A stretch of 64,000 bases of DNA from Vibrio barjaei (GCF_001639065.2 NZ_LQXO02000005.1:62001-126000), one strand, 5' to 3'; shown: positions 43,642 through 53,162, counted from the stretch's first letter. The notes: generated by a model from the letters alone, not told the origin. Translations and numbers: made by a program.

Positions 43642-43680
43642 GGTGCCAGTGTCCAACTGGCACCGACTTTCTATTTATTG
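43642..43680 (+). terminator. terminator after the MOSC fusion
   Basis: GGTGCCAGT (43642-43650) and ACTGGCACC (43656-43664) with a 5-nt loop, followed by GACTTTCTATTTATT. Confidence 0.7.
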
Positions 43681-43681
43681 C

Positions 43682-43927
43682 CTACTTTGAAGCACTCACT
43701 ATACGTTGATGCAACGAATCTTTTAGTACCGCTCTATTGTGTTTCAGTTGATGCATTTCGGTATCTTCGATAGGAGAACCGTTCAGTTCTAACACACGAA
43801 TTTCTTTATCCAGCGCGTTGTAGTTTTTCGTGTCAGCTGCAAAGCCTTCATCGCTTGCCGCAAGGGCATGAATAACGTCTTGATGCTCTGGAAATTCCTT
43901 CAGAAGAGAGTGATCTTCGCCTAACAT
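43682..43927 (-). CDS. DUF465 (YdcH-like) small protein
   Basis: 81 residues from the ATG at 43927, which has AAGGGG at good spacing; the longer frame to 44011 has no such site. The sequence is helical and charged (EDHSLLKEFPEHQDVIHALA, YNALDKEIRVLELNG, LKHNRAVLKDSLHQRI), matching the DUF465 pattern of a two-helix coiled hairpin. Cytoplasmic, function unknown. Confidence 0.8.
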   Translation of the reverse strand: MLGEDHSLLKEFPEHQDVIHALAASDEGFAADTKNYNALDKEIRVLELNGSPIEDTEMHQLKHNRAVLKDSLHQRIVSASK

Positions 43928-44100
43928 AGCAACCCCTTTTATTGGTGAACAATAGTTTTCGCTTGGGCATTCGCACAAGTGACTCTGGGCGCCAACGGCA
44001 CTTGTGATCACTAGTGCTGTTATAACAATGGCACATCTTTAAGCTGATTAAAAGTTGAGCGATGGCAAGATCTGATTTCAGAGAGGTAAATCACAGGGTT

Positions 44101-44128
44101 AAAAAAAGCCAGCAAATAATTGCTGGCT
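44101..44128 (-). terminator. terminator of nadE
   Basis: AGCCAGCAA (44107-44115) and TTGCTGGCT (44120-44128) with loop ATAA; the minus strand continues with seven T. Confidence 0.88.
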
Positions 44129-44145
44129 CTATGAAGGAAATCAAC

Positions 44146-44976
44146 TTAGTCGTAGATCGTTGGGATTGGCTCGCGTTTATGCTGTGTTGCTTTATAAATG
44201 GCAACGAGGCGATCGCTGACTTCTTGTGATACAGGCTTACCTTCGAGGAAATCGTCAATCTGATCATAAGTCAGGTTGAGCGCATCTTCGTCCGCTTTTT
44301 GTGGTGCGAGTTCTTCCAGATCTGCAGTTGGTGTTTTCTTAACGAGTTGCTCTGGCGCGCCAAGGGTATCTGCTACTTCACGAACTTGGCGTTTGCTCAG
44401 GCCAAATAACGGGGCAAGGTCACAAGCGCCGTCGCCAAATTTGGTGTAGAAACCAGTAATGTTTTCTGCCGAGTGGTCTGTACCTAGCACTAAACCACCC
44501 ACGTATCCTGCGATTTCATACTGAGCAACCATGCGAGCACGAGCTTTTACGTTACCTTTTACGAAGTCGACTTTTGCGCTTTCTTCTGGAAGTAGACCTG
44601 TGCCTTCTAGCGCAATATGTGAAGCGGCGTGCAAACCGTCAACACCCGCTTTAATGTTCACAGAAACAGAATGAGTTGGTTCAATGAAAGATAAGGCTAG
44701 TTGTGCTTCGTCTTCATCTTTTTGTTCACCATAAGGTAGGCGAACAGCGATAAACTGATAGTCGCTAGAATTGCTTTCTGCATTCAGTTCATTCACTGCA
44801 AGTTGAGCAAGGCGACCACAAGTTGTTGAGTCAACACCACCACTGATACCCAGGACGATCGATTTGCAGCCAGATTGCTGAAGTTTTGACTTGATAAAAG
44901 CAACGCGGCGCTCAATCTCAAAGCGTGGGTCAATAGACGGAAGCACGCGCATTTCGTCTCGAATTAGTTGTTCCAT
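44146..44976 (-). CDS. nadE: ammonia-dependent NAD synthetase
   Basis: 276 residues from the ATG at 44976 (AAGGGA upstream), the size of the enterobacterial-type enzyme. The ATP pyrophosphatase P-loop is [15 protein letters not shown]; further conserved parts are [51 protein letters not shown] and KTPTADLE. It amidates deamido-NAD with ammonia; no glutaminase domain is present. It is divergent from a NadD-like gene, so two successive steps of NAD synthesis lie side by side. Confidence 0.96.
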   Translation of the reverse strand: MEQLIRDEMRVLPSIDPRFEIERRVAFIKSKLQQSGCKSIVLGISGGVDSTTCGRLAQLAVNELNAESNSSDYQFIAVRLPYGEQKDEDEAQLALSFIEPTHSVSVNIKAGVDGLHAASHIALEGTGLLPEESAKVDFVKGNVKARARMVAQYEIAGYVGGLVLGTDHSAENITGFYTKFGDGACDLAPLFGLSKRQVREVADTLGAPEQLVKKTPTADLEELAPQKADEDALNLTYDQIDDFLEGKPVSQEVSDRLVAIYKATQHKREPIPTIYD

Positions 44977-45094
44977 GTGGGATCCCTTTTCCTGCAAGCA
45001 AAAAATATTTTCTCGTATGATACCTACGAAAATCGCTGAAAAAAAGTTACAGTTAGGGTCAATCTATGCAGAGAGACGATTTATTGAGATACAT

Positions 45095-45607
45095 ATGACA
45101 AAAATAGCGATATTTGGTAGCGCTTTTAATCCCCCTAGCTTTGGCCATAAGAGTGTTATTCAATCTCTGAATCATTTTGACAAAGTATTATTAGTTCCTA
45201 GTATCTCTCATGCATGGGGAAAAAGTATGCTCGATTACAGCATACGTTGTCAGTTAGTGGACATGTTTATCTCCGACATTGGACAAGCCAATGTTGAACG
45301 TTCCAACATTGAAGAGTCTCTTTACGAACCAGGTACCTCGGTGACAACTTTTGCTGTATTAGAGGCGTTAGAAAAAAGGTACCCAGAAGCTGAACTAACT
45401 TTTGTTGTTGGTCCCGACAATTTCTTCAGCTTTAGTAAGTTTTATAAAGCGCAAGACATTGTTGAGCGGTGGTCCATTCTCGCTTGCCCTGAAAAAGTGA
45501 AGATCCGCTCGACGACGATACGATATAGTTTGTCACAAGGTTTGAATGTAGATCACTTAACGACGCTTAGCGTCGCTCAACATTTGGTCGCACATAAGCT
45601 ATATTGA
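45095..45607 (+). CDS. NadD-like nicotinate-nucleotide adenylyltransferase
   Basis: 170 residues. ATG at 45095 starts MTKIAIFGSAFNPPSFGH with the nucleotidyltransferase motif GxFxPPxxGH; VVGPDNFFSFSKFYKA and the RSTTIRYSLSQG motif (usual ISSTxIR) follow. The chain is shorter than classic NadD (about 210 residues). It probably adenylates nicotinate mononucleotide, feeding NadE encoded divergently. It could be a second, specialised copy if a standard nadD exists elsewhere. Confidence 0.85.
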   Translation: MTKIAIFGSAFNPPSFGHKSVIQSLNHFDKVLLVPSISHAWGKSMLDYSIRCQLVDMFISDIGQANVERSNIEESLYEPGTSVTTFAVLEALEKRYPEAELTFVVGPDNFFSFSKFYKAQDIVERWSILACPEKVKIRSTTIRYSLSQGLNVDHLTTLSVAQHLVAHKLY

Positions 45608-45639
45608 TAAAGATTATAACAAGGACGAAAAATAAAAAA

Positions 45640-46134
45640 ATGAAAGCAAGATGGAGTTGTATTGCTTTAGTGGTAGTGGTGAATAGTCCTCTCGCATTCG
45701 CATTTTGTGAGAGTAAAACGAACAAATCTGTTGTGTTAAAAGCGACGGAGGAAGAGTCTTTCTGCTCGCTTATTTCTAAGCCCTTCAACTATATTGGCAA
45801 CCAAGTTATTACGCTTGGTGGTTTAATAGAAGACGAACCTCCCATCAACTCTCTACAAGATTCTTATTGGGATCAATGGCTTCTTACGCAAGAATCCGAA
45901 CCTGTGCTAACAGGTAGCATAGAAAATAGTTTTGTTGGTATTGGTTTATGGGTACCTGAGGAAATCGCTCGCCATAAAGACGAAATGTCGATGCAAGAAT
46001 GGCTGATGGCACAGGGGCTTCATTTCGGTTTTGGCTTTGGTGAAAAAGGCAAAGAACCACGTTTACGCTTGGACTACCGTTGGCATCAAGACTATCAAGG
46101 TGACATGATGATGCAGGTGGAAGTGCCATTTTAA
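45640..46134 (+). CDS. exported protein of unknown function
   Basis: 164 residues from ATG 45640, chosen because MKARWSCIALVVVVNSPLAFA is a good signal peptide. The mature part has two early Cys (AFCES, SFCSL), a repeated Trp pattern (SYWDQWLLTQ, MSMQEWLMAQGL), and ends in a beta hairpin with final Phe (MMMQVEVPF). That could be an outer-membrane or secreted domain. No family is recognised. It starts 32 bp after the NadD-like gene, so co-transcription is possible. Confidence 0.7.
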   Translation: MKARWSCIALVVVVNSPLAFAFCESKTNKSVVLKATEEESFCSLISKPFNYIGNQVITLGGLIEDEPPINSLQDSYWDQWLLTQESEPVLTGSIENSFVGIGLWVPEEIARHKDEMSMQEWLMAQGLHFGFGFGEKGKEPRLRLDYRWHQDYQGDMMMQVEVPF

Positions 46135-46177
46135 TACCTAGGAAGGCGACTCTCTTCATTACTATCCAATCTCTTTA

Positions 46178-46203
46178 AAGCAGATTACTTCAGTAATCTG
46201 CTT
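46178..46203 (+). terminator. terminator after the exported protein gene
   Basis: AAGCAGATTACT (46178-46189) and AGTAATCTGCTT (46192-46203), a perfect 12-bp stem with a 2-nt loop; the U-tract is poor (CCTAC). Confidence 0.55.
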
Positions 46204-46371
46204 CCTACATAAGTACTAATTTCCTCTCAAAAAATATTCATATTAAATAATTACTTAGTGAATTGTGAGAAAAATAATATTTATTAATCTATTTATGTGT
46301 AAGAAATAACTTGCTTACGTGAGAATGTTTGCTAAATAATAGGTGTAGGAAAAATATAAGGAGTGTAAGAA

Positions 46372-46662
46372 ATGAAGTATTTATCATTGTTTTTGCTTTT
46401 AACCTCTACATCTGCGCTGTCAGAAAGTACGTTAAATAATCCAATTGACGAGGCTTCGAAAGTGAACAGCAAACCTGTTAACGGCCAAATTACCTTTAGA
46501 GGAAAGATCATGCAGGAACCTTGTGCGTTAAATGTAAGGGATTTCTCCGTCAAGAAACAAAAGAAATCAAATAACTGTGTTGAGTATACAGCTGAAAAAA
46601 TCGAAGTCTTTAATGAGCGCACAGTCGAAAGTGCGTCTGTTCTTATCGTCAGCTACATCTGA
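46372..46662 (+). CDS. small exported pilin-like protein
   Basis: 96 residues with signal MKYLSLFLLLTSTSALS. The segment GQITFRGKIMQEPCALNV resembles the start of type 1 pilins (compare GTITFNGKVTAASCTV of the 56347-56934 pilin) and a second Cys follows (NNCVEY). The rest of an Ig-like pilin fold is too short, so it is either a reduced pilin-like protein or a two-Cys periplasmic protein. It sits alone in an AT-rich segment. Confidence 0.6.
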   Translation: MKYLSLFLLLTSTSALSESTLNNPIDEASKVNSKPVNGQITFRGKIMQEPCALNVRDFSVKKQKKSNNCVEYTAEKIEVFNERTVESASVLIVSYI

Positions 46663-46830
46663 TAAATAGAGTTACTACTTAAATATTAAAGCCAATTAAG
46701 TGATATTGATCTCTGTTTTAAGCTAATAATAATTAACACCTAATAATAGGATGGTTTGTTATTTTCTTGTGTTTAAGCTTGGATATGTAAGTCGTTTCGA
46801 TTTACATTGAATCTTAAATATGAGGTAAGT

Positions 46831-47997
46831 ATGAGAAACTACATATTAGTATTTGGTAGTTTAGTAAGTTCGTCTTTAGTTTATGGGCTTGAAATTGAAT
46901 CAGTAACAAGAGGAGGTGAGTTTACAACTGTAGGATTTCCTATTATTGCGTCAGATAATTCAGACTTAATCTATCACTATAAAGAAGATGGTAGTATTAA
47001 TGACTATGTTTGGATGGTCGATGATAAAATCAAATCTAAGGGAGTGGCTTATACTCCAAGTGAGAGTGATGCAAATAAAGACATAAAACTCTGTTTGATT
47101 GAAGAAGGTGATTTTAACTGTTCAAATACGTTAAAGATAATTACTAAATTTGGTGATAACAATGTTCAGCAGCGAAGCAGCAGAGCAGCTATTACCGATA
47201 TTAATGATTACTGGGAGGTGAATAATACTATAACCAATGAAGAGATTATCAATGACGAAGATACCTCGGTAAAAATCAAATTAAGTGTTGATTACATTGG
47301 AGCAGCAAGTATAGATGAATTACCATCTGGCTCTCCATATGTCACAGATCTATTTTATACACTGAAGTCTGATACTACAGTACTTCAGTCAACCTCTCGT
47401 TTGCCAGGTTTTACTCATAATACCTCCAATCAATCTACAAGTTATAACACAACAATCTCACAGTTGAACCTTTCATTGGTACCTTTGGTTAGTCTTTGCA
47501 CTTTTGGCTTATCTTCCCATGGGGCGAGTCCGACAATCGAACCTTCGTCTTGCAGTACTAGACTTGTAACAGAAAGGCCGGAAAACCTTGGTAATTGGGT
47601 ACAGCCGCCAACAAAAGAGCAATTCACTCTGTTGTTCCCTGGTCAAAACTACCTGCAGGAAACCGTTGGAAGTAAAACGTATGTAGCATCACCACGTTTG
47701 ACCAATACAGGTATCAATCTTGTTGAAAGCTACTGTAAATACATTTCGCCAAACGCCACCCCACCAACAAGTAGTGAACTAAAGTCTCTCGCTCAAAACA
47801 CATCGATATTTGATGATACCTGGCCTGGAATGACTAATTATTGGACCAATACTACAACGACTAACGGTCCGTTTACCTTTTCTGGAATTACTTGGGCTGA
47901 AACAGTATCTATCTCAGGCACCAATACAACCCAAATTGCCCCGAGCGAGGTCTATAACGGATATCTAAGTTGTATTGTTAAAGATGAGTCTAAATAA
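46831..47997 (+). CDS. secreted adhesin-like protein
   Basis: 388 residues; the ATG at 46831 has GAGG upstream. After a signal peptide (MRNYILVFGSLVSSSLVYG) comes an N-terminal domain (LEIESVTRGGEF, WMVDDKIKSKGVAYTPS, DIKLCLIEEG) similar in plan to that of the next gene. The C-terminal domain (SYCKYISPNATPPTSSELKS, WPGMTNYWTNT, YNGYLSCIV) resembles the Trp/Cys-containing tip domain found in some bacterial Ig-like surface proteins. The function is probably surface binding; this is inference. Confidence 0.65.
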   Translation: MRNYILVFGSLVSSSLVYGLEIESVTRGGEFTTVGFPIIASDNSDLIYHYKEDGSINDYVWMVDDKIKSKGVAYTPSESDANKDIKLCLIEEGDFNCSNTLKIITKFGDNNVQQRSSRAAITDINDYWEVNNTITNEEIINDEDTSVKIKLSVDYIGAASIDELPSGSPYVTDLFYTLKSDTTVLQSTSRLPGFTHNTSNQSTSYNTTISQLNLSLVPLVSLCTFGLSSHGASPTIEPSSCSTRLVTERPENLGNWVQPPTKEQFTLLFPGQNYLQETVGSKTYVASPRLTNTGINLVESYCKYISPNATPPTSSELKSLAQNTSIFDDTWPGMTNYWTNTTTTNGPFTFSGITWAETVSISGTNTTQIAPSEVYNGYLSCIVKDESK

Positions 47998-48058
47998 AAG
48001 ATTTACGTCTGATTTTTTAAAAGCTTTGGAAATAATAAAACCAAAATTGGAGTTAATG

Positions 48059-50035
48059 ATGAATAAAACATCGTTATTGTTCCTCTTGGGTGCAATTGGC
48101 CCTTTAGGAAGTGCTTACGCAATGTCAGTTGATATTGAAAGTAAAGTTGAAGACAGTGAAATATTGTTAGGTAGAATAAATAATGAGCTTGCAACAAACT
48201 ATGTCGGCGATAAGCTTATTGAACTTAAATGGGTGAACAAAGAAGGAAAAACTATTTCCACGAAACCTTATTTAATTCCCAACAGTTCGATGAAAGATAT
48301 ACGTTTTTGTGTGTCAAGTGAACAAACAGCAACCTGTTCGAAATCATGGTCGACTAGCCATGCGTTAAGGTCAGCTTCGTCGCCTAAGTTCACTGCGGGA
48401 AATACCGCTAATCTAACGGTGCGCGTACTCGATAATGATTCGTTAAAATATGAGGAACCTGCTACCTCGATAAGTAACTTCGATATTATTAGTGGAAGGT
48501 TTGGTTTTCACTACACCGAACAACTCGATCAACATGGTCATGTGGTAATGAATATGATCAGCTACAGCCAACCTTCAATTTTCCTCACGCTGCCGTCTAT
48601 TGAGTCTAATATGAAGACCATTAAAGCGTGTTCGGTCGGTGGTTTCTATTTAGATGAGCCGACTTACATTGAATCATGTACACCAAGTTATGAAATTGAT
48701 AGTTCTCCTGTAGAACCGGAGCCTGAAGAATCTGTCCTATGCTTGTATCAGCACCCCAATTATAAGGGCAACAAGAAGTGCTTCGATGAAGAAGAGATAA
48801 ACCATTCTAAGGATATGACCTCTCCGAAGTTTCCACACTTAATGGCAAATTATGGATTGGTAGATTCGAGCAGCCTTACTATCAAATCAGGGTACCGAGC
48901 AACGGTCGGTAATTTTTCAGGTCATAATTCAACGATTAACGACACATGGAATAAATCCGCTACTTACCTAGGTAATACAGTTGGGGATAAGGGTAAACAC
49001 GTTTTTCTTGAGAGAGATGACACTTATGGTTGTTTCTTTCAGCACCATGCGTTGCATTATGGTGAATTCGAGCGAGCAATCAGCCAGTGTGTAGAAGTTG
49101 GAGAGAAAATCGAGGAACTTACCCCGCTGAAATCTGGACTTCAGCGTACGCTCTCTACCATCACAATGCATCCGGGTCTAACGATTACTTTATACTCTGA
49201 CCTTAGTGGTAACAGTAAGCTCGGAACTTACAACCAAGCACGATTTTGGACTGGCTCTGTCTATCCAAATGATCGCGCAAAGTCGTTTAGTATTTCCGTA
49301 GATAAAAACTACAGTTTTTACCTAGTCAACGGTAATACGCTGTTACGCAGTCTCGAAAACAGTAGCCTGGCATTAAAAAAACTCATCACTGAGAAGGGCG
49401 ATCTACACCTGGTCACGTCTGATGGGCATTGGACTAGAAACTTTGTACTTCCTGAGGGCGTTCCAGAATTCACCCGTTTGAAGTTTGAGCGTAAATCTAC
49501 GTACCACTTTAATGTGGTTAATGGTGATACAACTTACACACCTAAACGTGGTGAAACTTTAGTCGTTACCTATATCAATAATCAGTGGGTGCAAAGTGGT
49601 AATGTGTCGATAAACAAGAGCGAGTCCATTTCGGTCTACAATAGCCTCTATAATGGTTGTTTTGATTTTAGAGGTGGAGCAAGTTCGAAGAATAATCTAA
49701 TAATTGAGAGAAATTGTCATGGAAGTGGTGCTCAGGCATTCACTTATAATGGAGTAACAAAGCAAATTAAGGTGGAAGGAACTGACTACTGCTTGGATGT
49801 TTTTGGGGCTCATAATGGGCATCGTCAACCTGTGATTGCATATCAGTGTCATAGTGGAAGTAACCAAAAGTGGGAATTTGGGGCGGATAAGACAATTCGA
49901 ACTTTATTAGGTGGAGCACGTCGTTGTTTAGATGTAGATCAGCATCGGCGAGATTCGGAAGGCAATCCAACGTTAACTCTATGGGACTGCTCACCAAATT
50001 CAGGGGATCAACAGTTTGTAATACGTAATCTTTAG
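48059..50035 (+). CDS. secreted protein with crystallin-like repeats and ricin-B lectin domain
   Basis: 658 residues. ATG 48059 is preferred over 48056 for spacing to GGAG. The signal peptide ends at GSAYA. The N-terminal domain (IELKWVNKEGKTISTKPYLI, MKDIRFCVSSEQ) parallels the previous gene. A region near residues 220-330 (LCLYQHPNYKGNKKCFDEEE, SSLTIKSGYRATVGNFSG) and another near 375-420 (TLYSDLSGNSKLGTYNQ) look like beta/gamma-crystallin motifs. The C-terminal 130 residues form a ricin-type trefoil with CLDVFGAHNGHRQPV, SNQKWEF and RCLDVDQH. It probably binds carbohydrate outside the cell. Confidence 0.75.
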   Translation: MNKTSLLFLLGAIGPLGSAYAMSVDIESKVEDSEILLGRINNELATNYVGDKLIELKWVNKEGKTISTKPYLIPNSSMKDIRFCVSSEQTATCSKSWSTSHALRSASSPKFTAGNTANLTVRVLDNDSLKYEEPATSISNFDIISGRFGFHYTEQLDQHGHVVMNMISYSQPSIFLTLPSIESNMKTIKACSVGGFYLDEPTYIESCTPSYEIDSSPVEPEPEESVLCLYQHPNYKGNKKCFDEEEINHSKDMTSPKFPHLMANYGLVDSSSLTIKSGYRATVGNFSGHNSTINDTWNKSATYLGNTVGDKGKHVFLERDDTYGCFFQHHALHYGEFERAISQCVEVGEKIEELTPLKSGLQRTLSTITMHPGLTITLYSDLSGNSKLGTYNQARFWTGSVYPNDRAKSFSISVDKNYSFYLVNGNTLLRSLENSSLALKKLITEKGDLHLVTSDGHWTRNFVLPEGVPEFTRLKFERKSTYHFNVVNGDTTYTPKRGETLVVTYINNQWVQSGNVSINKSESISVYNSLYNGCFDFRGGASSKNNLIIERNCHGSGAQAFTYNGVTKQIKVEGTDYCLDVFGAHNGHRQPVIAYQCHSGSNQKWEFGADKTIRTLLGGARRCLDVDQHRRDSEGNPTLTLWDCSPNSGDQQFVIRNL

Positions 50036-50055
50036 AATGTTTATTTTAAGGCATG

Positions 50056-50690
50056 TTATAGCAAGCGATACTTCAAATGATTATGAATTACACCCCTTAA
50101 TCTATAATTATGTCTCGACCTAAAATACGTTGACAGTATTTCATCAAGCCAACATCTGACACTGTTGGCTTTTTTCATCCAGAGGCTGAGATGCGCCCTC
50201 ATCCTGTTATAGATAGTGATTGACTCTTTTAGGAGATATTTAAGCTCCTCGAGCTCCTTACATCGATTAAGTAAGAACTCTTGCTTTAGTATGCTATTCA
50301 CTCTTTCTGCTAAAGCACTTTGATAGCAGTCATATCCATCTGTCATCGACGATTTTATGTCGCCCGCTTTCAGCTTTTCTTGATAAACCCTTGAGCAATA
50401 CTGAAGGCCACGGTCAGAGTGGTGGATACTCGAACAATGATATTCCGATTCTTTAAGGCCATATCGAGTGCCTGTACGACATCTGTTTGCTCAGCTCATA
50501 TCCCATGATTTTTCGATTGAACGCATAAGTTACCAATGATAGATAGTGAACCCCCTCCTCAGATTGTAGGTAAGTGATATCACTCACTAGCATTTCCTCT
50601 GGATTTTGAGGCTCATACTCTTTAAGCAAGTTGGGGTGCTTTTTCATCCAGTGCTTGCGGGGCAGGAGGTCAAAGGTTTGAACGTTTGGT
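50056..50690 (-). pseudogene. IS3-family transposase (OrfB) remnant
   Basis: Reading leftwards, FDLLPRKHWMKKHPNLLKEY and MLVSDITYLQSEEGVHYLSL represent the start of the rve catalytic domain with its first Asp. After a frameshift near 50470-50490 the parts HHSDRG-LQYC and SSMTDGYDCYQSALAERVNS, then LKQEFLLNRC, follow in other frames. The 5' OrfA part and complete ends are missing. The element cannot be active and marks past insertion next to the adhesin genes. Confidence 0.85.
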
Positions 50691-50982
50691 CCAATGGTTG
50701 GTTGGTTAGTGGTTTACAACTAAGGTTTGGGGATTAAAACCGCTTTCTAATGTAGTTTTGTTTGTTGGGCTCGGTCAGTTGATAACCCAGCTCACGTGGG
50801 CTAAAGCACAACAGAAATATAGGCTCCTAACATTTTTAGGAGCCTTTTAATATTCATGACATTTTGATTGTTTAAATGTAGAGAAAATACTGACGCTCAA
50901 GTAAGAAAAATCGCACTTAAACCTATGTCCGCGGAATATATAATATAAGGCTATTCTGAGGCTTTAATCGGACCTAGATTCT
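50691..50982. other. intergenic region with an orphan terminator
   Basis: Contains a strong plus-strand terminator at 50822-50854 although no plus-strand gene ends nearby; the last plus gene ended at 50035, before the IS remnant. A short transcript from about 50700 could end there. The promoter of the following adhesin must lie after 50854. Confidence 0.5.
50822..50854 (+). terminator. orphan Rho-independent terminator
   Basis: GGCTCCTAA (50822-50830) and TTAGGAGCC (50836-50844), a perfect 9-bp stem with a 5-nt loop, followed by TTTTAATATT. Confidence 0.85.
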
Positions 50983-51981
50983 ATGAAAATAATCAAGTTA
51001 TTACTTTTTCTTATGCCATTAGTATATGGCCATCAAGTCTTTGCACTTAGTCTTGGAGAATGTACTTATTCAAACCAGAAACTCACATACACCGGAGTAA
51101 ATTTACCAAGTTCCAATGATATATATAAGGATGGAGAGGTCTTAGGACAACTAGTATTTTCCGCTAACTATTCCTGCAGGACAAGTTCTATTACAAACAA
51201 TAGCGTTGTACTTCAGGTAGGGACAAGAGGCGCTGGGAATAGTTTTATCAGTAACGGACGGTTTAGAAGTAACGTAAGTGGTATTGTTTTGGAGTCAAAA
51301 TTCTTAGTACATATGGTTGCAAGCTTCAATAATGAGTTACTAATCAAGCAGTTCAAAAAGCCAGATTATACAAATAACCAAAATATAAGCGGGACTTTTA
51401 GTCAGCCAATGTTTGATGTCATCAAATCTGGTGAGATTAGCGATGCAACGTCTGTAACTTTGAACTTAGCAAACCCATTTAGGTTAGCTTCTTTTATATA
51501 TAACACGTCGATTGATTATGGCTATTTTAGCCCGACCACGATACCTGATTCTGGCCCAATCCCGGTTTATAACGCTTCTTGCAATGTAACCCATCCTACA
51601 AATGTTGAAGTTCCGGCGCTTGTCAAAGGAGTGCGAGATGAAGTCAGTAGTTATTTTAATATAGCTCTTAATTGTGTAGATAAGTCAGTTATGCAAAACA
51701 ATGTACAGTTAACCGTCACGCCAGTTAATATGACTAATGTGACACTTAGTACTGATAAAGGCACATTGGTATATAATGGTAATAATCAGATGGTGATAAT
51801 GAACATTTTCAACAATCTTGGCGCGGAATCGCAGATGTTGTTCTCTACAATGTACGAGTTTAGTAACGATGCTCAAGGAAGCAACTTCATTATTCCAATG
51901 CGTGCTAAATTCCAATTGGGATCGTCATCGGGATACGGGAATTTTAGCTTTCAAACGCAAATTACGGTTAGATATAACTAG
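50983..51981 (+). CDS. fimbrial tip-adhesin-like protein
   Basis: 332 residues with a signal peptide (MKIIKLLLFLMPLVYGHQVFA). The first 180 residues form a distinct domain with two Cys (GECTYS, NYSCRTSS). The second part looks like a pilin domain: CNVTHPTNVEVPALVKG, IALNCVDKS, then strands ending in FSFQTQITVRYN, which mirrors the terminal VANYTIEYN of the major pilin. This two-domain plan is that of FimH-type tip adhesins. It lies downstream of and opposite to the chaperone-usher operon, which has no adhesin of its own. Confidence 0.75.
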   Translation: MKIIKLLLFLMPLVYGHQVFALSLGECTYSNQKLTYTGVNLPSSNDIYKDGEVLGQLVFSANYSCRTSSITNNSVVLQVGTRGAGNSFISNGRFRSNVSGIVLESKFLVHMVASFNNELLIKQFKKPDYTNNQNISGTFSQPMFDVIKSGEISDATSVTLNLANPFRLASFIYNTSIDYGYFSPTTIPDSGPIPVYNASCNVTHPTNVEVPALVKGVRDEVSSYFNIALNCVDKSVMQNNVQLTVTPVNMTNVTLSTDKGTLVYNGNNQMVIMNIFNNLGAESQMLFSTMYEFSNDAQGSNFIIPMRAKFQLGSSSGYGNFSFQTQITVRYN

Positions 51982-52199
51982 TTTCTTCTTTCTTACATCA
52001 ACAGTCACGGATAGTGATTGTTGATGGTCTTTAGAGCTTCAATCATCACATCTTCTGTCATTATGATCCTTAGGCTACATCGAATTTAATTCTCATATTA
52101 CGTCTGGCTTATACTATCATCTAAAACAATCAACGATATTATTGGCTGATAGCAGGTAATTGACGTGAAGACATTTGGAATCCAACATCATAGGAGAAA

Positions 52200-52229
52200 T
52201 TAAAAGCCTACTATCAAGTAGGCTTTTAA
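52200..52229. terminator. bidirectional terminator between adhesin and fimbrial operon
   Basis: TTAAAAGCCTACT (52200-52212) and AGTAGGCTTTTAA (52217-52229), a perfect 13-bp stem with a 4-nt loop and A/T ends, so it can stop transcription from both sides. It is 34 bp after the end of the fimbrial operon. Confidence 0.85.
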
Positions 52230-52262
52230 CGTTACGTATGAATAGAGGTAGTGAAGAGTGTA

Positions 52263-53162
52263 CTAATTATCTTTGGTTGTTTCGAAATACGAGAACTGTA
52301 CCAATGGTTGGCCAAGTTTATCTTGATCTTTAAATGAAGACTTAATATCCATCCTTTGTTTATCAATACCATTTTCGGTATAAAAAACACGCAATCTTTC
52401 TACTCTTCTTTGCCCCAACCATTTATTATAAGCCGCGGTTCCGCCTATCGAGTGCTTGTTGACAATTCGAATACTCATATCTGGATGTTGGTGAAGACAC
52501 TGGATACTTTCTTTAAGCACTTTTTCATTGCTTATATAGCTTGAGTTTACTTTGAACACATGTGTTGCTTCGACAATGGCTCTTTCTGGTGGGAGCGTTG
52601 ATTGTACTGCCACTTTCTCAGATGTCTGCTGTATTACAGCAGGTCGGGGATCTAGAGGTCTAGCGCGAGTTGACTCTGGTCCAGGAATTGACCAAGTAAT
52701 GCCCAATATAAATTCTGGAAGAACTTTGACATCCGATTCTTTTTTGATAACCGCAGATACACCGCCAAACAGTGCCACATCGCTGTCTAAATGATGTTTA
52801 ATAACACTGGAAAAGCCGGTTCTAAATGGATGCGTTTCATCTTCATATTGAATGAATGGTCCGTATAGTAGGGCAGTGCCAGAATCGAGTTGAGAGCGAC
52901 CAAACAAGGAGATTCGAGCTAACAGGTGTTTGTTATCGAGTTGTGTGTTGTTATAACCAAGACGTGATTCAACTACCAAGTCTGGTGTTATGTTTACTCC
53001 ATATATGATGTTAGGAGAAAAATAATCATTAGTAGGCTGATAGCCCGCGGCAAACCCAAGATAGTCGTTCTCGTCATTGATGGGAGAAACGGTATCGGGA
53101 GCAGTCCATGCTCCCGCAGAGAGTGTTAAACAGATACTAAAAGTTAACAGTTTGAATTTCAC
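52263..53162 (-). CDS. OmpA-like protein of the fimbrial operon
   Basis: 299 residues with a signal peptide (to GAWTA). Residues about 30-165 form an N-terminal beta-barrel-like part; a Pro/Thr-rich linker (about 165-200) leads to an OmpA-like C-terminal domain (VFKVNSSYISNEKVLKESIQ, YNKWLGQRRVERLRVFYTENG). In the motif that normally reads GHTD, the Asp is missing (VNKHSIGG), so peptidoglycan binding may be lost. Its start overlaps the chaperone gene by 26 bp, so it is part of the operon. It may anchor or regulate the fimbriae. Confidence 0.78.
   Translation of the reverse strand: MKFKLLTFSICLTLSAGAWTAPDTVSPINDENDYLGFAAGYQPTNDYFSPNIIYGVNITPDLVVESRLGYNNTQLDNKHLLARISLFGRSQLDSGTALLYGPFIQYEDETHPFRTGFSSVIKHHLDSDVALFGGVSAVIKKESDVKVLPEFILGITWSIPGPESTRARPLDPRPAVIQQTSEKVAVQSTLPPERAIVEATHVFKVNSSYISNEKVLKESIQCLHQHPDMSIRIVNKHSIGGTAAYNKWLGQRRVERLRVFYTENGIDKQRMDIKSSFKDQDKLGQPLVQFSYFETTKDN

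Noticed and set aside
44891..45094. Extended N-terminus of the NadD-like protein from 44891
   Set aside because: It would overlap the nadE start on the other strand; the nucleotide-binding motif begins directly after the ATG at 45095.
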